Notes under the pieces: generated by a model
What the model was told of the DNA's origin: nothing
The model's database searches: none
What the model saw: the letters and a program-made list of their open reading frames with translations, nothing else
DNA from: a virus
DNA: 64,000 nt
Virus record (IMG/VR): IMGVR_UViG_3300031669_000003
Coordinates: 56,911 to 120,910 of that record
Strand: one strand, 5' to 3'
Shown here: piece after piece, positions 40,644-47,659 of the stretch
How the letters are laid out: each line of letters starts with the position of its first letter
Position numbering within the stretch: the stretch's first letter is position 1
Position numbers and translations under genes: made by a program

Positions 40644-41168
40644 ATGTCTCAATCGCCGTATTTCGGTTTCACCCTGTATCCCGAAGGGGACATGATCTTC
40701 GGGAAAGACCTGAACAAGGCCATCGTCGACATCGAAGAGAAACTCCAGGTGGCGCTCTTCGAGGAGCACGTACAGGATGAGGGCGTCTCCCTGGCCGTCT
40801 CCGTCGTCGGCATTCCGCTGACGACATCCTGGCTGCCGATTCCCATGACCGGCGGTCGCGAGTTCGCCTTCGCTCGTGCCGGGAAGATCACCAAACTCCG
40901 GGCGATCGTTTTCAACGTCGTCACGCCGATCAACGGCGACATCGAATTGGCGCTGGCTGAGGTCTCGGCTCCTACGGTGCCGATCACCCCGGTCATCACC
41001 TTCGCTGCCGCCATCGACGAGGTGGTGACGCCGCCCGTGCCTCCGACCTTCCTCGAGAGCGAGGAGTTCACGCTCATCGCCAAACTGCCGGTCGCGGGCG
41101 CCGCGACGGCGGGCGTGTTCGACATCCAGGCCGTGGTCGAGGCCGACCTCGAGCGCCAGGGGGCGTAG
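40644..41168 (+). CDS. hypothetical structural protein
   Basis: 174 aa; CAGGAGG site. Strand- and Pro/Val-rich (VSLAVSVVGIPLTTSWLPIP, PVITFAAAIDEVVTPPVP), high GC codons and strong ribosome binding site, all typical of an abundant virion protein such as a head decoration or minor capsid subunit. No family recognised. Confidence 0.65.
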   Translation: MSQSPYFGFTLYPEGDMIFGKDLNKAIVDIEEKLQVALFEEHVQDEGVSLAVSVVGIPLTTSWLPIPMTGGREFAFARAGKITKLRAIVFNVVTPINGDIELALAEVSAPTVPITPVITFAAAIDEVVTPPVPPTFLESEEFTLIAKLPVAGAATAGVFDIQAVVEADLERQGA

Positions 41169-41261
41169 GAACGGTAACAGCGCTGCGGGGGGCTCCGTCA
41201 CCGCTTGACGGTGGCGACGGGGCCTCCCAAAGCGGTATTTTCGTCAGAATAACCTTGTGTC

Positions 41262-41280
41262 GTACCAAACGGATTGGTAC
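41262..41280 (+). terminator. short perfect hairpin in intergenic region
   Basis: GTACCAA (41262-41268) and TTGGTAC (41274-41280), loop ACGGA. The 295-nt gap 41169-41463 otherwise holds a GC-rich hairpin near 41190-41215, the terminator at 41350 and a promoter; no gene is seen. Confidence 0.4.
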
Positions 41281-41349
41281 AACAGGGAGAACTGGACTGA
41301 GCATCCCATCCCATCCCATTAGGGACATCAGCCTCTTGTTCCCGGCAGG

Positions 41350-41378
41350 ACCCGCGCTCCCGAAGCGCGGGTTTTTTA
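41350..41378 (+). terminator. rho-independent terminator
   Basis: ACCCGCGCT (41350-41358) pairs with AGCGCGGGT (41364-41372) and is followed by TTTTTT. It ends the ligase/structural transcription unit. Confidence 0.92.
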
Positions 41379-41393
41379 TTGGATCGAGTCGCC

Positions 41394-41422
41394 TTGACTC
41401 CGATCACGGCCGTCCGTATCCT
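41394..41422 (+). promoter_or_regulatory. sigma-70-like rightward promoter
   Basis: TTGACT (41394-41399), 17-nt spacer, TATCCT (41417-41422), just after a terminator and 42 nt before the ATG of the 69-aa gene. This is the best -35/-10 pair in the window. Confidence 0.75.
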
Positions 41423-41463
41423 TAACTGAAAGTGCAGAACCTACATCAGTAAGGGGAGCACCT

Positions 41464-41673
41464 ATGACGATAATGGAAGTCGCGTTAGCTGAAGAGCTCG
41501 AGAAGATCGCCCTGTTCGGCAAGAAGCCCAAGGGGATGTTTCCGACGTTCAAGCGCATCGGAAGGGCCGCCAAGTGGGGAGGCCTGGGTCTTGGCGCTCT
41601 CCTGGCCTACGGAGCCCTCAAGGGGGCCACAGAGGCCAAGGACGAGATCAAGAGGGAGAGGGAGTCATACTAA
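41464..41673 (+). CDS. small protein with N-terminal EELEKIA motif
   Basis: 69 aa; AAGGGGAG site. N-terminus VALAEELEKIALFGKKPKG followed by a basic stretch and a hydrophobic helix (GGLGLGALLAYGALKGA), so it may be membrane-associated. It shares the short amphipathic N-terminal element with its neighbour and with genes at 60612 and 60785. Confidence 0.7.
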   Translation: MTIMEVALAEELEKIALFGKKPKGMFPTFKRIGRAAKWGGLGLGALLAYGALKGATEAKDEIKRERESY

Positions 41674-41900
41674 TGCTTCAGAGGATCCAGAAAGCATTCG
41701 TCGAAGAGATCACTAAGATCGCTTTCGGTTTCCCAGGGATGCCCCAACCCATGCCGATGCTTCCGTCGGCGAGGCCACCCGTCTTCCAGACCGCTCGTCC
41801 GATGGCACCTTCGGTTCCACCCCCGCGTCCGCAGATTCCCGTTGTCGGGGCTGCTACCGGTTCGGGAGCCTTGGCGTCTGGATTGATGGGGAAGCGATGA
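41673..41900 (+). CDS. small Pro-rich protein with N-terminal EEITKIA motif
   Basis: 75 aa, start overlapping the previous stop (TAATG). N-terminus IQKAFVEEITKIAFGF, then Pro/Met/Ala-rich sequence without predicted fold, ending GSGALASGLMGKR. Its N-terminal element matches that of the previous gene. Confidence 0.68.
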   Translation: MLQRIQKAFVEEITKIAFGFPGMPQPMPMLPSARPPVFQTARPMAPSVPPPRPQIPVVGAATGSGALASGLMGKR

Positions 41901-42094
41901 GAGTGGGTCGCATCAAGAAGTCAACCAGGGACAAGCTCCCGAAGAATCTCGGTATCCCGAAATTCTTCAGCCCGTCCGACGTCGACCGTCTTGTGGCTGA
42001 GCGGAAGGCAGACCCGCACATCACCTGGCAGCAGGCCTTCGATCGTGTCGTTTTTAATTCGATTCCGGACATCAGGGCACTGGTGAATCAATGA
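41897..42094 (+). CDS. small basic hypothetical protein
   Basis: 65 aa, 4-nt overlaps on both sides. Basic N-terminus (GRIKKSTRDKLPKNLGIP) and a helical C-terminal half (VDRLVAERKADPHITWQQAF). No family recognised. Confidence 0.7.
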   Translation: MRVGRIKKSTRDKLPKNLGIPKFFSPSDVDRLVAERKADPHITWQQAFDRVVFNSIPDIRALVNQ

Positions 42095-42516
42095 GTCTAT
42101 TCCCAGCATTCTGCGATGAGCTCTCCAACAGGGGCCTTGGTCCGAAGATCTACAGGGTCGAGGCTACCCCGGAGGAGATTGAGAACCTTCTCGAGGTGGG
42201 ACACGCCGGCACGGAAAGCGGTGTGGCCGGATTTTCCGGATCAGACGCCAGGCGCGTCTTCAAATCACTCCTCACATCGGAGGGAGGCAAACAGATCATC
42301 CGGGGCGTCTTCAACAAATTCGATGCAGAGGCGGAGAAAGTTCGCAACTTGAAGGACGCTTTCGTTCGTGGCCTCCTCAGGGCGCGAAGGGATCTTCAGG
42401 GTCCTTCCCCTCACCAGAGGAAGGATCTCATGTCCATGATCTTCCAGTCCGACGGCTCCTCCGACTCCTACTTCTCACCTAAAACAAATGGGCAGGAGGG
42501 AAGAGCCGGGGAGTAG
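42091..42516 (+). CDS. hypothetical protein, last gene of the rightward block
   Basis: 141 aa. N-terminus SLFPAFCDELSNRG again resembles the DELxK element. The rest is helical (VFKSLLTSEGGKQIIRGVFN, VRNLKDAFVRGLLRARRDL). The stop lies inside a GCCGGGGA/TCCCCGGC hairpin (42505-42525). Confidence 0.68.
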   Translation: MSLFPAFCDELSNRGLGPKIYRVEATPEEIENLLEVGHAGTESGVAGFSGSDARRVFKSLLTSEGGKQIIRGVFNKFDAEAEKVRNLKDAFVRGLLRARRDLQGPSPHQRKDLMSMIFQSDGSSDSYFSPKTNGQEGRAGE

Positions 42517-43244
42517 GTCCCCGGCCCAACCCATTCATGCTTCTGACGGTGCGACTGAGCACTCGAGGAGGCATGACCTACCCTCCCAGCGGGCGAAACC
42601 TTCGTGCTTTTTAGCGTGGAGCGGGTGCTCGGGACACCTCTCACGGAGCGCAGCGAAGAGAGAGGTGGGACGGAGCACGAAGCGAAATGCTAAATACTTC
42701 CATCTGCACCATTGATCTGGTTCTTATGGCAGCGGTTCGCTGCCCCATCCGGTCCTTGGATCACGACTGAATCTTTCGGAGCTCTTCCCTCTCTTCCCGG
42801 CGACCGGAGGCATCCGGTCTCACCCATCCCGTGAAGAGCAACCTATTCTATCTCTTGCCACGATCCATCTCACGGAGCGTAACCACGAAGGAATTTCCTG
42901 ATGACAACATCGGAGTCTCTCCGTCGGAGGCCTGCCACGTAGCATGAGGCGGTCGACGAGAGAGGCCGGACGTCCAAGACGTCTCGTCTTGGTCGTCCGG
43001 AAGAGCGGGGCTATGTTACCCAAGGTGTGTTGGGTGGCCGGCCCTTGGAGATATGAGGATGAGAAGGACTCCGAAAGATTCCACGGAGATCTCCGCGGAA
43101 TCTTTCGGAGGATGGTCACCGGACGGATGAGCCTCGTGATACGGGTAGGCCGCCGGCGGAGGGGCGAGATGGATTCTCAGGAGGGGTGTGGTTTGCGCTG
43201 GTGACAGCGGTTCGCTGCCATTCCCTTGCATGAAGGGAAGCTCA
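42517..43244. ncRNA. candidate large structured noncoding RNA (about 730 nt)
   Basis: No frame here looks coding, yet the DNA is dense in long self-complementary segments. Clear ones (plus-strand numbering) are: 42966-43000 (CCGGACG and CCAAGACG arms, 15 pairs), 43068-43110 (14 outer pairs, CTCCGAAAGATTCC/GGAATCTTTCGGAG), 42802-42819, 42728-42744, 43220-43238, the closing pair 42781-42787/42833-42839, and 42636-42643/42660-42667. CTTCGTGCT (42600) with AGCACGAAG (42675) and TTTAGC (42609) with GCTAAA (42689) would cross as a pseudoknot. Size and phage context recall GOLLD/ROOL-type RNAs, but no family motif was checked. Strand is undecided because flanking genes converge. Confidence 0.6.
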
Positions 43245-43670
43245 TCAGGATTCGGTCGTCTTCTTCGAGACGATACCGTAGTAGTTGGAGATCTTGTGGG
43301 GTCCAGGAGCCAGTTGTTCGACTTCGAGAGCGATTTGCATCTTCCCGTTCTGTGGGATCGCCTTAGAGATCTTGACGAGGAGATCTCGGCCCATGGATAG
43401 GATGCGGCATCCGCCCGTGTCCGATCCGGAGATTACCTGGTTATCCTTGTCGGTGCCCTTGATCATGTCTCGGACGAAGGTGATGAACTCGGCCACGCGT
43501 GTCGATGTGGACGGGGAAACAATAACTTCTCTCGGGAATGCGATGCACTTTCCGTCCTTATCCACGATTCGCAGAGTTCCTGAGAGATCGTGGTCCTCCA
43601 CGAACGCCTGGGCTTCTTTGACTTTGTCCGATGGTATTTTGATCCCGAAGTCTTCGATCTCTACGGACAT
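43245..43670 (-). CDS. hypothetical protein
   Basis: 141 aa; ATG 43670 after GGAGATCACC. Mixed fold with strands TLRIVDKDGKCIAFPREVIV and helix VAEFITFVRDMIKGTD. No family recognised. It starts within the end of the upstream 134-aa gene. Confidence 0.75.
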   Translation of the reverse strand: MSVEIEDFGIKIPSDKVKEAQAFVEDHDLSGTLRIVDKDGKCIAFPREVIVSPSTSTRVAEFITFVRDMIKGTDKDNQVISGSDTGGCRILSMGRDLLVKISKAIPQNGKMQIALEVEQLAPGPHKISNYYGIVSKKTTES

Positions 43671-44065
43671 GGTGATCTCCTTTTCCTGAACAGGAACTCA
43701 TTAACTTCCTTCTTGGTCATGCGAGAAACTCCCATGTCTTGTAGCGCCATGATGTTTCCGACCTGGGTGCTGACCTCATTGTGAATCATTTCCTTGATCT
43801 TCCGCATGTCAGTCATGGGCGTCTGACTCTGCTGTGGCGGTTGACGAGTTGCCACGACTTCAAGCATATGTTCCATGAGATCGACGAGGAACATGCTCAT
43901 CAATATTTCGAGACGGTCCAGCGCTATGCCGTAGTTGATCTGCTGGCCGTCACGCACGGTGCTCAGCACGATCACGTTGGTGCCGATGTCCTTGAAGCGC
44001 TCTTTGAAACCCTCCTTGAACGCTCCGAGGATCTTGAAGGAGATCTCCCTGAGGTTAATTGTCAT
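43661..44065 (-). CDS. hypothetical helical protein
   Basis: 134 aa from ATG 44065, overlapping the stop of the TOPRIM gene. Helical with hydrophobic faces (LEILMSMFLVDLMEHMLEVV) and a late KIKEMIHNEVSTQVGNIMAL. No family recognised; possibly membrane-peripheral. Confidence 0.72.
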   Translation of the reverse strand: MTINLREISFKILGAFKEGFKERFKDIGTNVIVLSTVRDGQQINYGIALDRLEILMSMFLVDLMEHMLEVVATRQPPQQSQTPMTDMRKIKEMIHNEVSTQVGNIMALQDMGVSRMTKKEVNEFLFRKRRSPCP

Positions 44066-44966
44066 CCTCGTCCTCCTCGTCTTCGATCGAGTCAGAGGCC
44101 GTGTCGATTGCCCTGTCGAGGATCCGGATATCATTCCTGAGAATGGCCGTCCTCTCCGCGAACAGATCGTCATCTCTGAGCTCGAGGATCCTCGTCTCGA
44201 CCAGGTTGTTGATGTAGTCGGGATCGAGGGCATCGAGTTCCCAGGACTCTTCACCGTATTGTTCCACGTAGGCCGCATACCTGGCGTCGGATGTCTTGCC
44301 CGCGTTGGGAGGAGGACCAAGTTCCTCGATCTGGTCCATGTTGAGGGCGAGACGTTCCATCGTGACGGGTTCACGGAAAGTGCTGAACCTATCCTCGATG
44401 TCCCGGGTCATGTCAAGCCCGGACGGATCGTGGTCTCCGAGGTGCAGGATGTGGATCTTTTTCCCCTCGAATCTCTTTTGTCTTGCGCGTCTGGCCGCAC
44501 GCCAGGCGGCAGATTGGGATACGAACCCCTTACATGCGAAGTATGTCACGTCGAGTTCGGTGCAGGGGCGTGCGACCACATCGACGAGCGCCTCCTTCTC
44601 GATCCACACTTCTACATGGACCGGCTGGTTGGACCACATGTCGATGGCGTAGGAGTTCTTGGCCGACTCGAGGACCGATTTCGGATTCTTCCAGTGTGAG
44701 TTGGACCTGAAGTGTCTCGTTCTATCCACGATGGCATCCCAGTCGATCATTCCCGCCAACCGGCCGTTGGATATGACGGTGCCGAGGTTCTTGTAGGAGC
44801 GGTTGTTGTTCGGGATCAGAGCTCTCGCCACGAACTGGTAGTAGAGCTGCCGTAAGGTGAGGACGTAGCCCTTGGCAGCATACTCTTCGATGATCTCGTT
44901 CGCCTGTTCGATTCGTTTGCGCGAGTCTGGTCTAAACTCTTTTGATTCGTACCTAATCAGCATCAA
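44055..44966 (-). CDS. TOPRIM-domain protein (Spo11/TopoVI-A-like)
   Basis: 303 aa. VHVEVWIEKEALVDVV (~125-140) and HILHLGDHDPSGLDMTRDI (~180-198) are the Glu and DxD-type parts of a TOPRIM fold arranged as in topoisomerase VI A / Spo11. The N-terminal LTLRQLYYQFVARALIPN resembles the winged-helix part where the catalytic Tyr lies (Tyr42/43 are candidates). The C-terminus is acidic (DEEDEDDN). Such phage proteins are common but uncharacterised; nicking, ligation or nuclease activity is possible. Confidence 0.7.
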   Translation of the reverse strand: MMLIRYESKEFRPDSRKRIEQANEIIEEYAAKGYVLTLRQLYYQFVARALIPNNNRSYKNLGTVISNGRLAGMIDWDAIVDRTRHFRSNSHWKNPKSVLESAKNSYAIDMWSNQPVHVEVWIEKEALVDVVARPCTELDVTYFACKGFVSQSAAWRAARRARQKRFEGKKIHILHLGDHDPSGLDMTRDIEDRFSTFREPVTMERLALNMDQIEELGPPPNAGKTSDARYAAYVEQYGEESWELDALDPDYINNLVETRILELRDDDLFAERTAILRNDIRILDRAIDTASDSIEDEEDEDDN

Positions 44967-45142
44967 TCCTCCTTGTGTTGCGGGAAGACGCCGACGATGT
45001 CGTAGTCTGAACGATAACTCGAGATCTCGGAATTCTTAGCTTTGTCCACGGCCTTGGCCATCGCTTCGATCTCGTTGCTCGCCTCGACCTCTACTTCGAT
45101 TTCGCCGAGAGAGGTCCTGAGTACCTTGACCTTGTACTTCAC
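44963..45142 (-). CDS. small hypothetical protein
   Basis: 59 aa from GTG 45142 with GGAG upstream. A strand-helix pattern (KYKVKVLRTSLGEIEVEVEA, NEIEAMAKAVDKAKNSEI) as in small beta-alpha proteins that often sit beside phage nucleases. No family recognised. The start is inside the upstream gene. Confidence 0.65.
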   Translation of the reverse strand: MKYKVKVLRTSLGEIEVEVEASNEIEAMAKAVDKAKNSEISSYRSDYDIVGVFPQHKED

Positions 45143-45704
45143 GGGGCATGCTCCAATCCAGGCCCAGAGAGTCGAGAACCTCGCGGGCCTCTTCACTGAG
45201 GTTCACGAATTCGGTGAATGCTGCAACCAGATCTGTGCACCTACCCTCTGAAGCGGTACGACCGAATTCGGCACTGATCTCCTTGTACGGAGGGTGGTAT
45301 CTGTGCTTCCGCACCAGGTCGTTGCCCAGGTGCATGAGGACCTCCTTGAGATCCTTGCGGTGAGGGCTTTGAATCATGCGGCGCAGGGTGTCGATGAGAC
45401 GGTCGACCGCTGATACGCCGTACTGTAAGACGAGCTGCTCGAAGACATCGCCGTTGTCGAGGCCGTGGGCGATGATGTGCGCGACGTACTCCTCGGTGGT
45501 CATCGCCTCCGGACAGCAGCCTTGGCAGAATGGTTTGGCTCCCTCTTCGCCTTCGAGGTCTTCCATGCCGGTTGCCGGCTGCGCCCAGACGATCGTCTCT
45601 TCCGATGTCCACTTCTTGCAGACGGAGCACTCGATCTCGGGAATGCCTGGTGGATCGGAGGGCGGCGGAATCCTCCTGATTCCTTCGTACGTGTAGTCGG
45701 TCAT
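45036..45704 (-). CDS. hypothetical protein with CxxC pairs
   Basis: 222 aa. CSVCKKW (~26) and CQGCCPE (~60) could bind zinc. A helical body follows (VDRLIDTLRRMIQSPHRKDL). The last ~35 residues overlap the next gene by 107 nt and turn Arg/Gly/Asp-rich, again a shadow-like tail. No family recognised. Confidence 0.7.
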   Translation of the reverse strand: MTDYTYEGIRRIPPPSDPPGIPEIECSVCKKWTSEETIVWAQPATGMEDLEGEEGAKPFCQGCCPEAMTTEEYVAHIIAHGLDNGDVFEQLVLQYGVSAVDRLIDTLRRMIQSPHRKDLKEVLMHLGNDLVRKHRYHPPYKEISAEFGRTASEGRCTDLVAAFTEFVNLSEEAREVLDSLGLDWSMPREVQGQGTQDLSRRNRSRGRGEQRDRSDGQGRGQS

Positions 45705-45721
45705 TGGTGCCTCTCTTAATA

Positions 45722-45753
45722 GAAAAGGAGGGCCGGGATATTATTCCCGGCCC
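45722..45753 (-). terminator. rho-independent terminator downstream of the CRISPR region
   Basis: On the minus strand GGGCCGGGA pairs with TCCCGGCCC (45730-45753) and is followed by CCTTTTCT. A leftward transcript covering the TnpB-like gene and the array would stop here. Confidence 0.7.
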
Positions 45754-45754
45754 C

Positions 45755-45991
45755 CCTGTGGATGGTATGTGCCCGGCCCCGTAGGACCGGGCACTGCACA
45801 CGGGAAAGTCCACCCCGGGACAGCCCGGGGCGAATGGGGAACATGTCCCCTTCCTGCTTCATCGACGACTGCTCCTCCACCAGATGGCTTCAGAGACTTA
45901 CATCTCTCCACAGGCGTTAGGTTTCCGCGCACTTCGCGGTACCATGCACCCGCCCCTTTCGGAGCGGGAGATCATTCAGACTGGCTGTATA
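45755..45991. ncRNA. compact structured RNA candidate beside the CRISPR array
   Basis: No gene is seen in this stretch. Hairpins: TGCCCGG/CCGGGCA (45770-45793), CCCCGGG-ACAG-CCCGGGG (45813-45830), CGCG-CACTT-CGCG near 45925-45937. ATGGTA (45762) can pair with TACCAT (45940), closing about 185 nt. Read rightward, GGAAAGTCCA (45803) and TGGCTTCAGA (45885) mirror the two P4 strands of RNase P RNA. Read leftward, CCCGTGTGC (45796-45804) is complementary to the array repeat, as in a tracrRNA anti-repeat. Either reading is tentative. Confidence 0.4.
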
Positions 45992-46324
45992 CCAACCTCT
46001 CTATGTGCGTGGGTTAGACGCTCGAACTTCACGTTAGTCTTCCCACGGCATCCAGTCTCCCCCATGTGCGTGGGTTAGACTCCTCGATGCTGATCCGGAC
46101 CGATTCGGCGCCCCAGTCCTCCCCGTGTGCGTGGGTTAGACAGACCGACGTTTTGGGATTCGCCCGAGAAGCGCCAGTCCTCCCCGTGTGCGTGGGTTAG
46201 ACCATCCTGTCGTTGACGACTGCGTCAGTGGGCTCCAGTCCTCCCCGTGTGCGTGGGTTAGACATCTTGAGTAGCTTCCTCGGCTCATGGATGTGCCAGT
46301 CCTCCCCGTGTGCGTGGGTTAGAC
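45992..46324 (-). CRISPR. CRISPR array: six repeats, five 32-nt spacers
   Basis: Repeats of 29 nt end at 46080, 46141, 46202, 46263 and 46324, with a degenerate 28-nt copy at 45992-46019; the period is exactly 61. The common core is CTCCCCGTGTGCGTGGGTT (plus strand). Repeats at 46113-46324 are identical; the two at the left end carry changes, as expected at the trailer end, so the leader end faces the TnpB-like gene and transcription is probably leftward. Spacers: 46020-46051, 46081-46112, 46142-46173, 46203-46234, 46264-46295. No cas1/cas2 is in the window. Confidence 0.95.
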
Positions 46325-46347
46325 ACCAATATACGGTATCCGAAGAA

Positions 46348-47634
46348 TCAGCGGATCGCAACACCAAGACCATCCTGCATGAGATTCTTTACGGCATTGG
46401 TCTCCCTTTCCTCGCTCATCCCGCATTCGTCACATACGAATATCCGTTTACTGAGCGGGAATTCTTCTTTCACGTATCCACATGAACTGCATTTCTTACT
46501 CGACGGGAAACCAGTATTCAACACCAGAAGGTCTGATCCGAATTTGGGACACTTGTATTCAAGCATTTTCCAGAAGATTCCCCATCCCTTATCGGCTATG
46601 GCGCGGCTGTACTTCTTCTGTTCAAGGAGGCGATCGATCCTCCAGTCTTCGATGATGATCGTTCTGAAGTTCTTAGCGAGATAGGTGGATAGTTTATTAA
46701 GGAAGTCAGCCCGTACGAATCGAACTCGGCGATGGATGAGTGCTCTTCTGGTTCTGCTTTTCTTATAGTTGTTGGATACAGGCTTCACCGGTTTCCTGTC
46801 GGGCCTCATGGGCCTTCCGAGCCTACGTCTCGCCACTTCCCTATCTACCCGTATCAGCTTCTTGAGAGCATGATCGAGAGGGGAAGGGTGATCTATCCTG
46901 TATGTATTCCCGTGGACAGATACGGATCCGTCAAATTTGTCCGAGTCCATCTCAGGCGTTTCCCCGTCAGATCGCATGATCGTGAATGGAAATTTGAGGC
47001 CGAGGTGAACGGCTATGGCTGGCCCGTTCCTCATTCCGGGTTTAGCCGATTTATCCTTGCAGCGAAATGATATATACCATCGATCCACATCACGCTTCAC
47101 CGTGACACCTATGATGTCTCCTCTGGCGACGTGTGTTGTTTCTTTCGTTCTGATGGTCTTCAGTGTGGGAAGGGTTACAGATCGATCGACCGCCCTGATG
47201 GTGCGGCCGTAGAGATGGAAAGACTCCTCCGACGGAATCGCTTTCCTCCATTTGGGGAATCCAACTTTCCTTCTCTGCCCCTTAGGCTTCTTTCGGTTCG
47301 AGAAGAACGCTGAGATTGCTTTATCGAGATCCCTGAACGCACCTTCAACAGTGCCTCTCGCAGTTCCGAGTATTCCGACTTCGATAAGTCGCTCTTTTCC
47401 ACGATCACTGTTTATCCATACTGTCCACTCCTTCTGGAGGGATATTGATTTCGGCATGCGTTCCCTATTGTCTTTCGGTAGATTGAGCCAGTCTTTGATC
47501 CTTCCGAGTGCCCAGTTCCAGGCGTATCTGGCCATTCTTGCATGGCGCTTCATTTCCGTTATCTGGGCATTGTTCGGGTCGAGTTCGTATTTGAGAACCT
47601 TGACTCGGTCTGGTTGCGCATCGGTCTTAGCCAT
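46348..47634 (-). CDS. TnpB/Cas12-like protein with substituted RuvC residues
   Basis: 428 aa, the size of TnpB and the smallest Cas12 effectors. The N-terminal half has the usual TnpB plan (ARYAWNWALGRIKDW, KVGFPKWRK, WYISFRCKD). RuvC-I reads AIAVHLGLK with His210 where Asp is normal (iDLGl). RuvC-II keeps Glu329 in TIIIEDWRI. The zinc ribbon has C382, C385, C401 and C404. RuvC-III reads EERETNAVKN with Glu411 in place of the Asp of dRDxNAA. It is probably a nuclease-deficient RNA-guided DNA binder. The array starts 24 nt after its stop on the same strand. Confidence 0.88.
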   Translation of the reverse strand: MAKTDAQPDRVKVLKYELDPNNAQITEMKRHARMARYAWNWALGRIKDWLNLPKDNRERMPKSISLQKEWTVWINSDRGKERLIEVGILGTARGTVEGAFRDLDKAISAFFSNRKKPKGQRRKVGFPKWRKAIPSEESFHLYGRTIRAVDRSVTLPTLKTIRTKETTHVARGDIIGVTVKRDVDRWYISFRCKDKSAKPGMRNGPAIAVHLGLKFPFTIMRSDGETPEMDSDKFDGSVSVHGNTYRIDHPSPLDHALKKLIRVDREVARRRLGRPMRPDRKPVKPVSNNYKKSRTRRALIHRRVRFVRADFLNKLSTYLAKNFRTIIIEDWRIDRLLEQKKYSRAIADKGWGIFWKMLEYKCPKFGSDLLVLNTGFPSSKKCSSCGYVKEEFPLSKRIFVCDECGMSEERETNAVKNLMQDGLGVAIR

Positions 47635-47659
47635 AGTTACTCTCCGTGTTTCACTCTGA

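Noticed and set aside
46142-46173. Spacer 3 as a second match to the helicase gene (RFSG vs RYSG)
   Set aside because: Only about 14 of 32 bases agree, no better than chance.
46348-47634. Ordinary IS605/IS607 transposon
   Set aside because: No TnpA gene, no transposon end hairpins, and two RuvC Asp residues are replaced; the neighbour is a CRISPR array instead.
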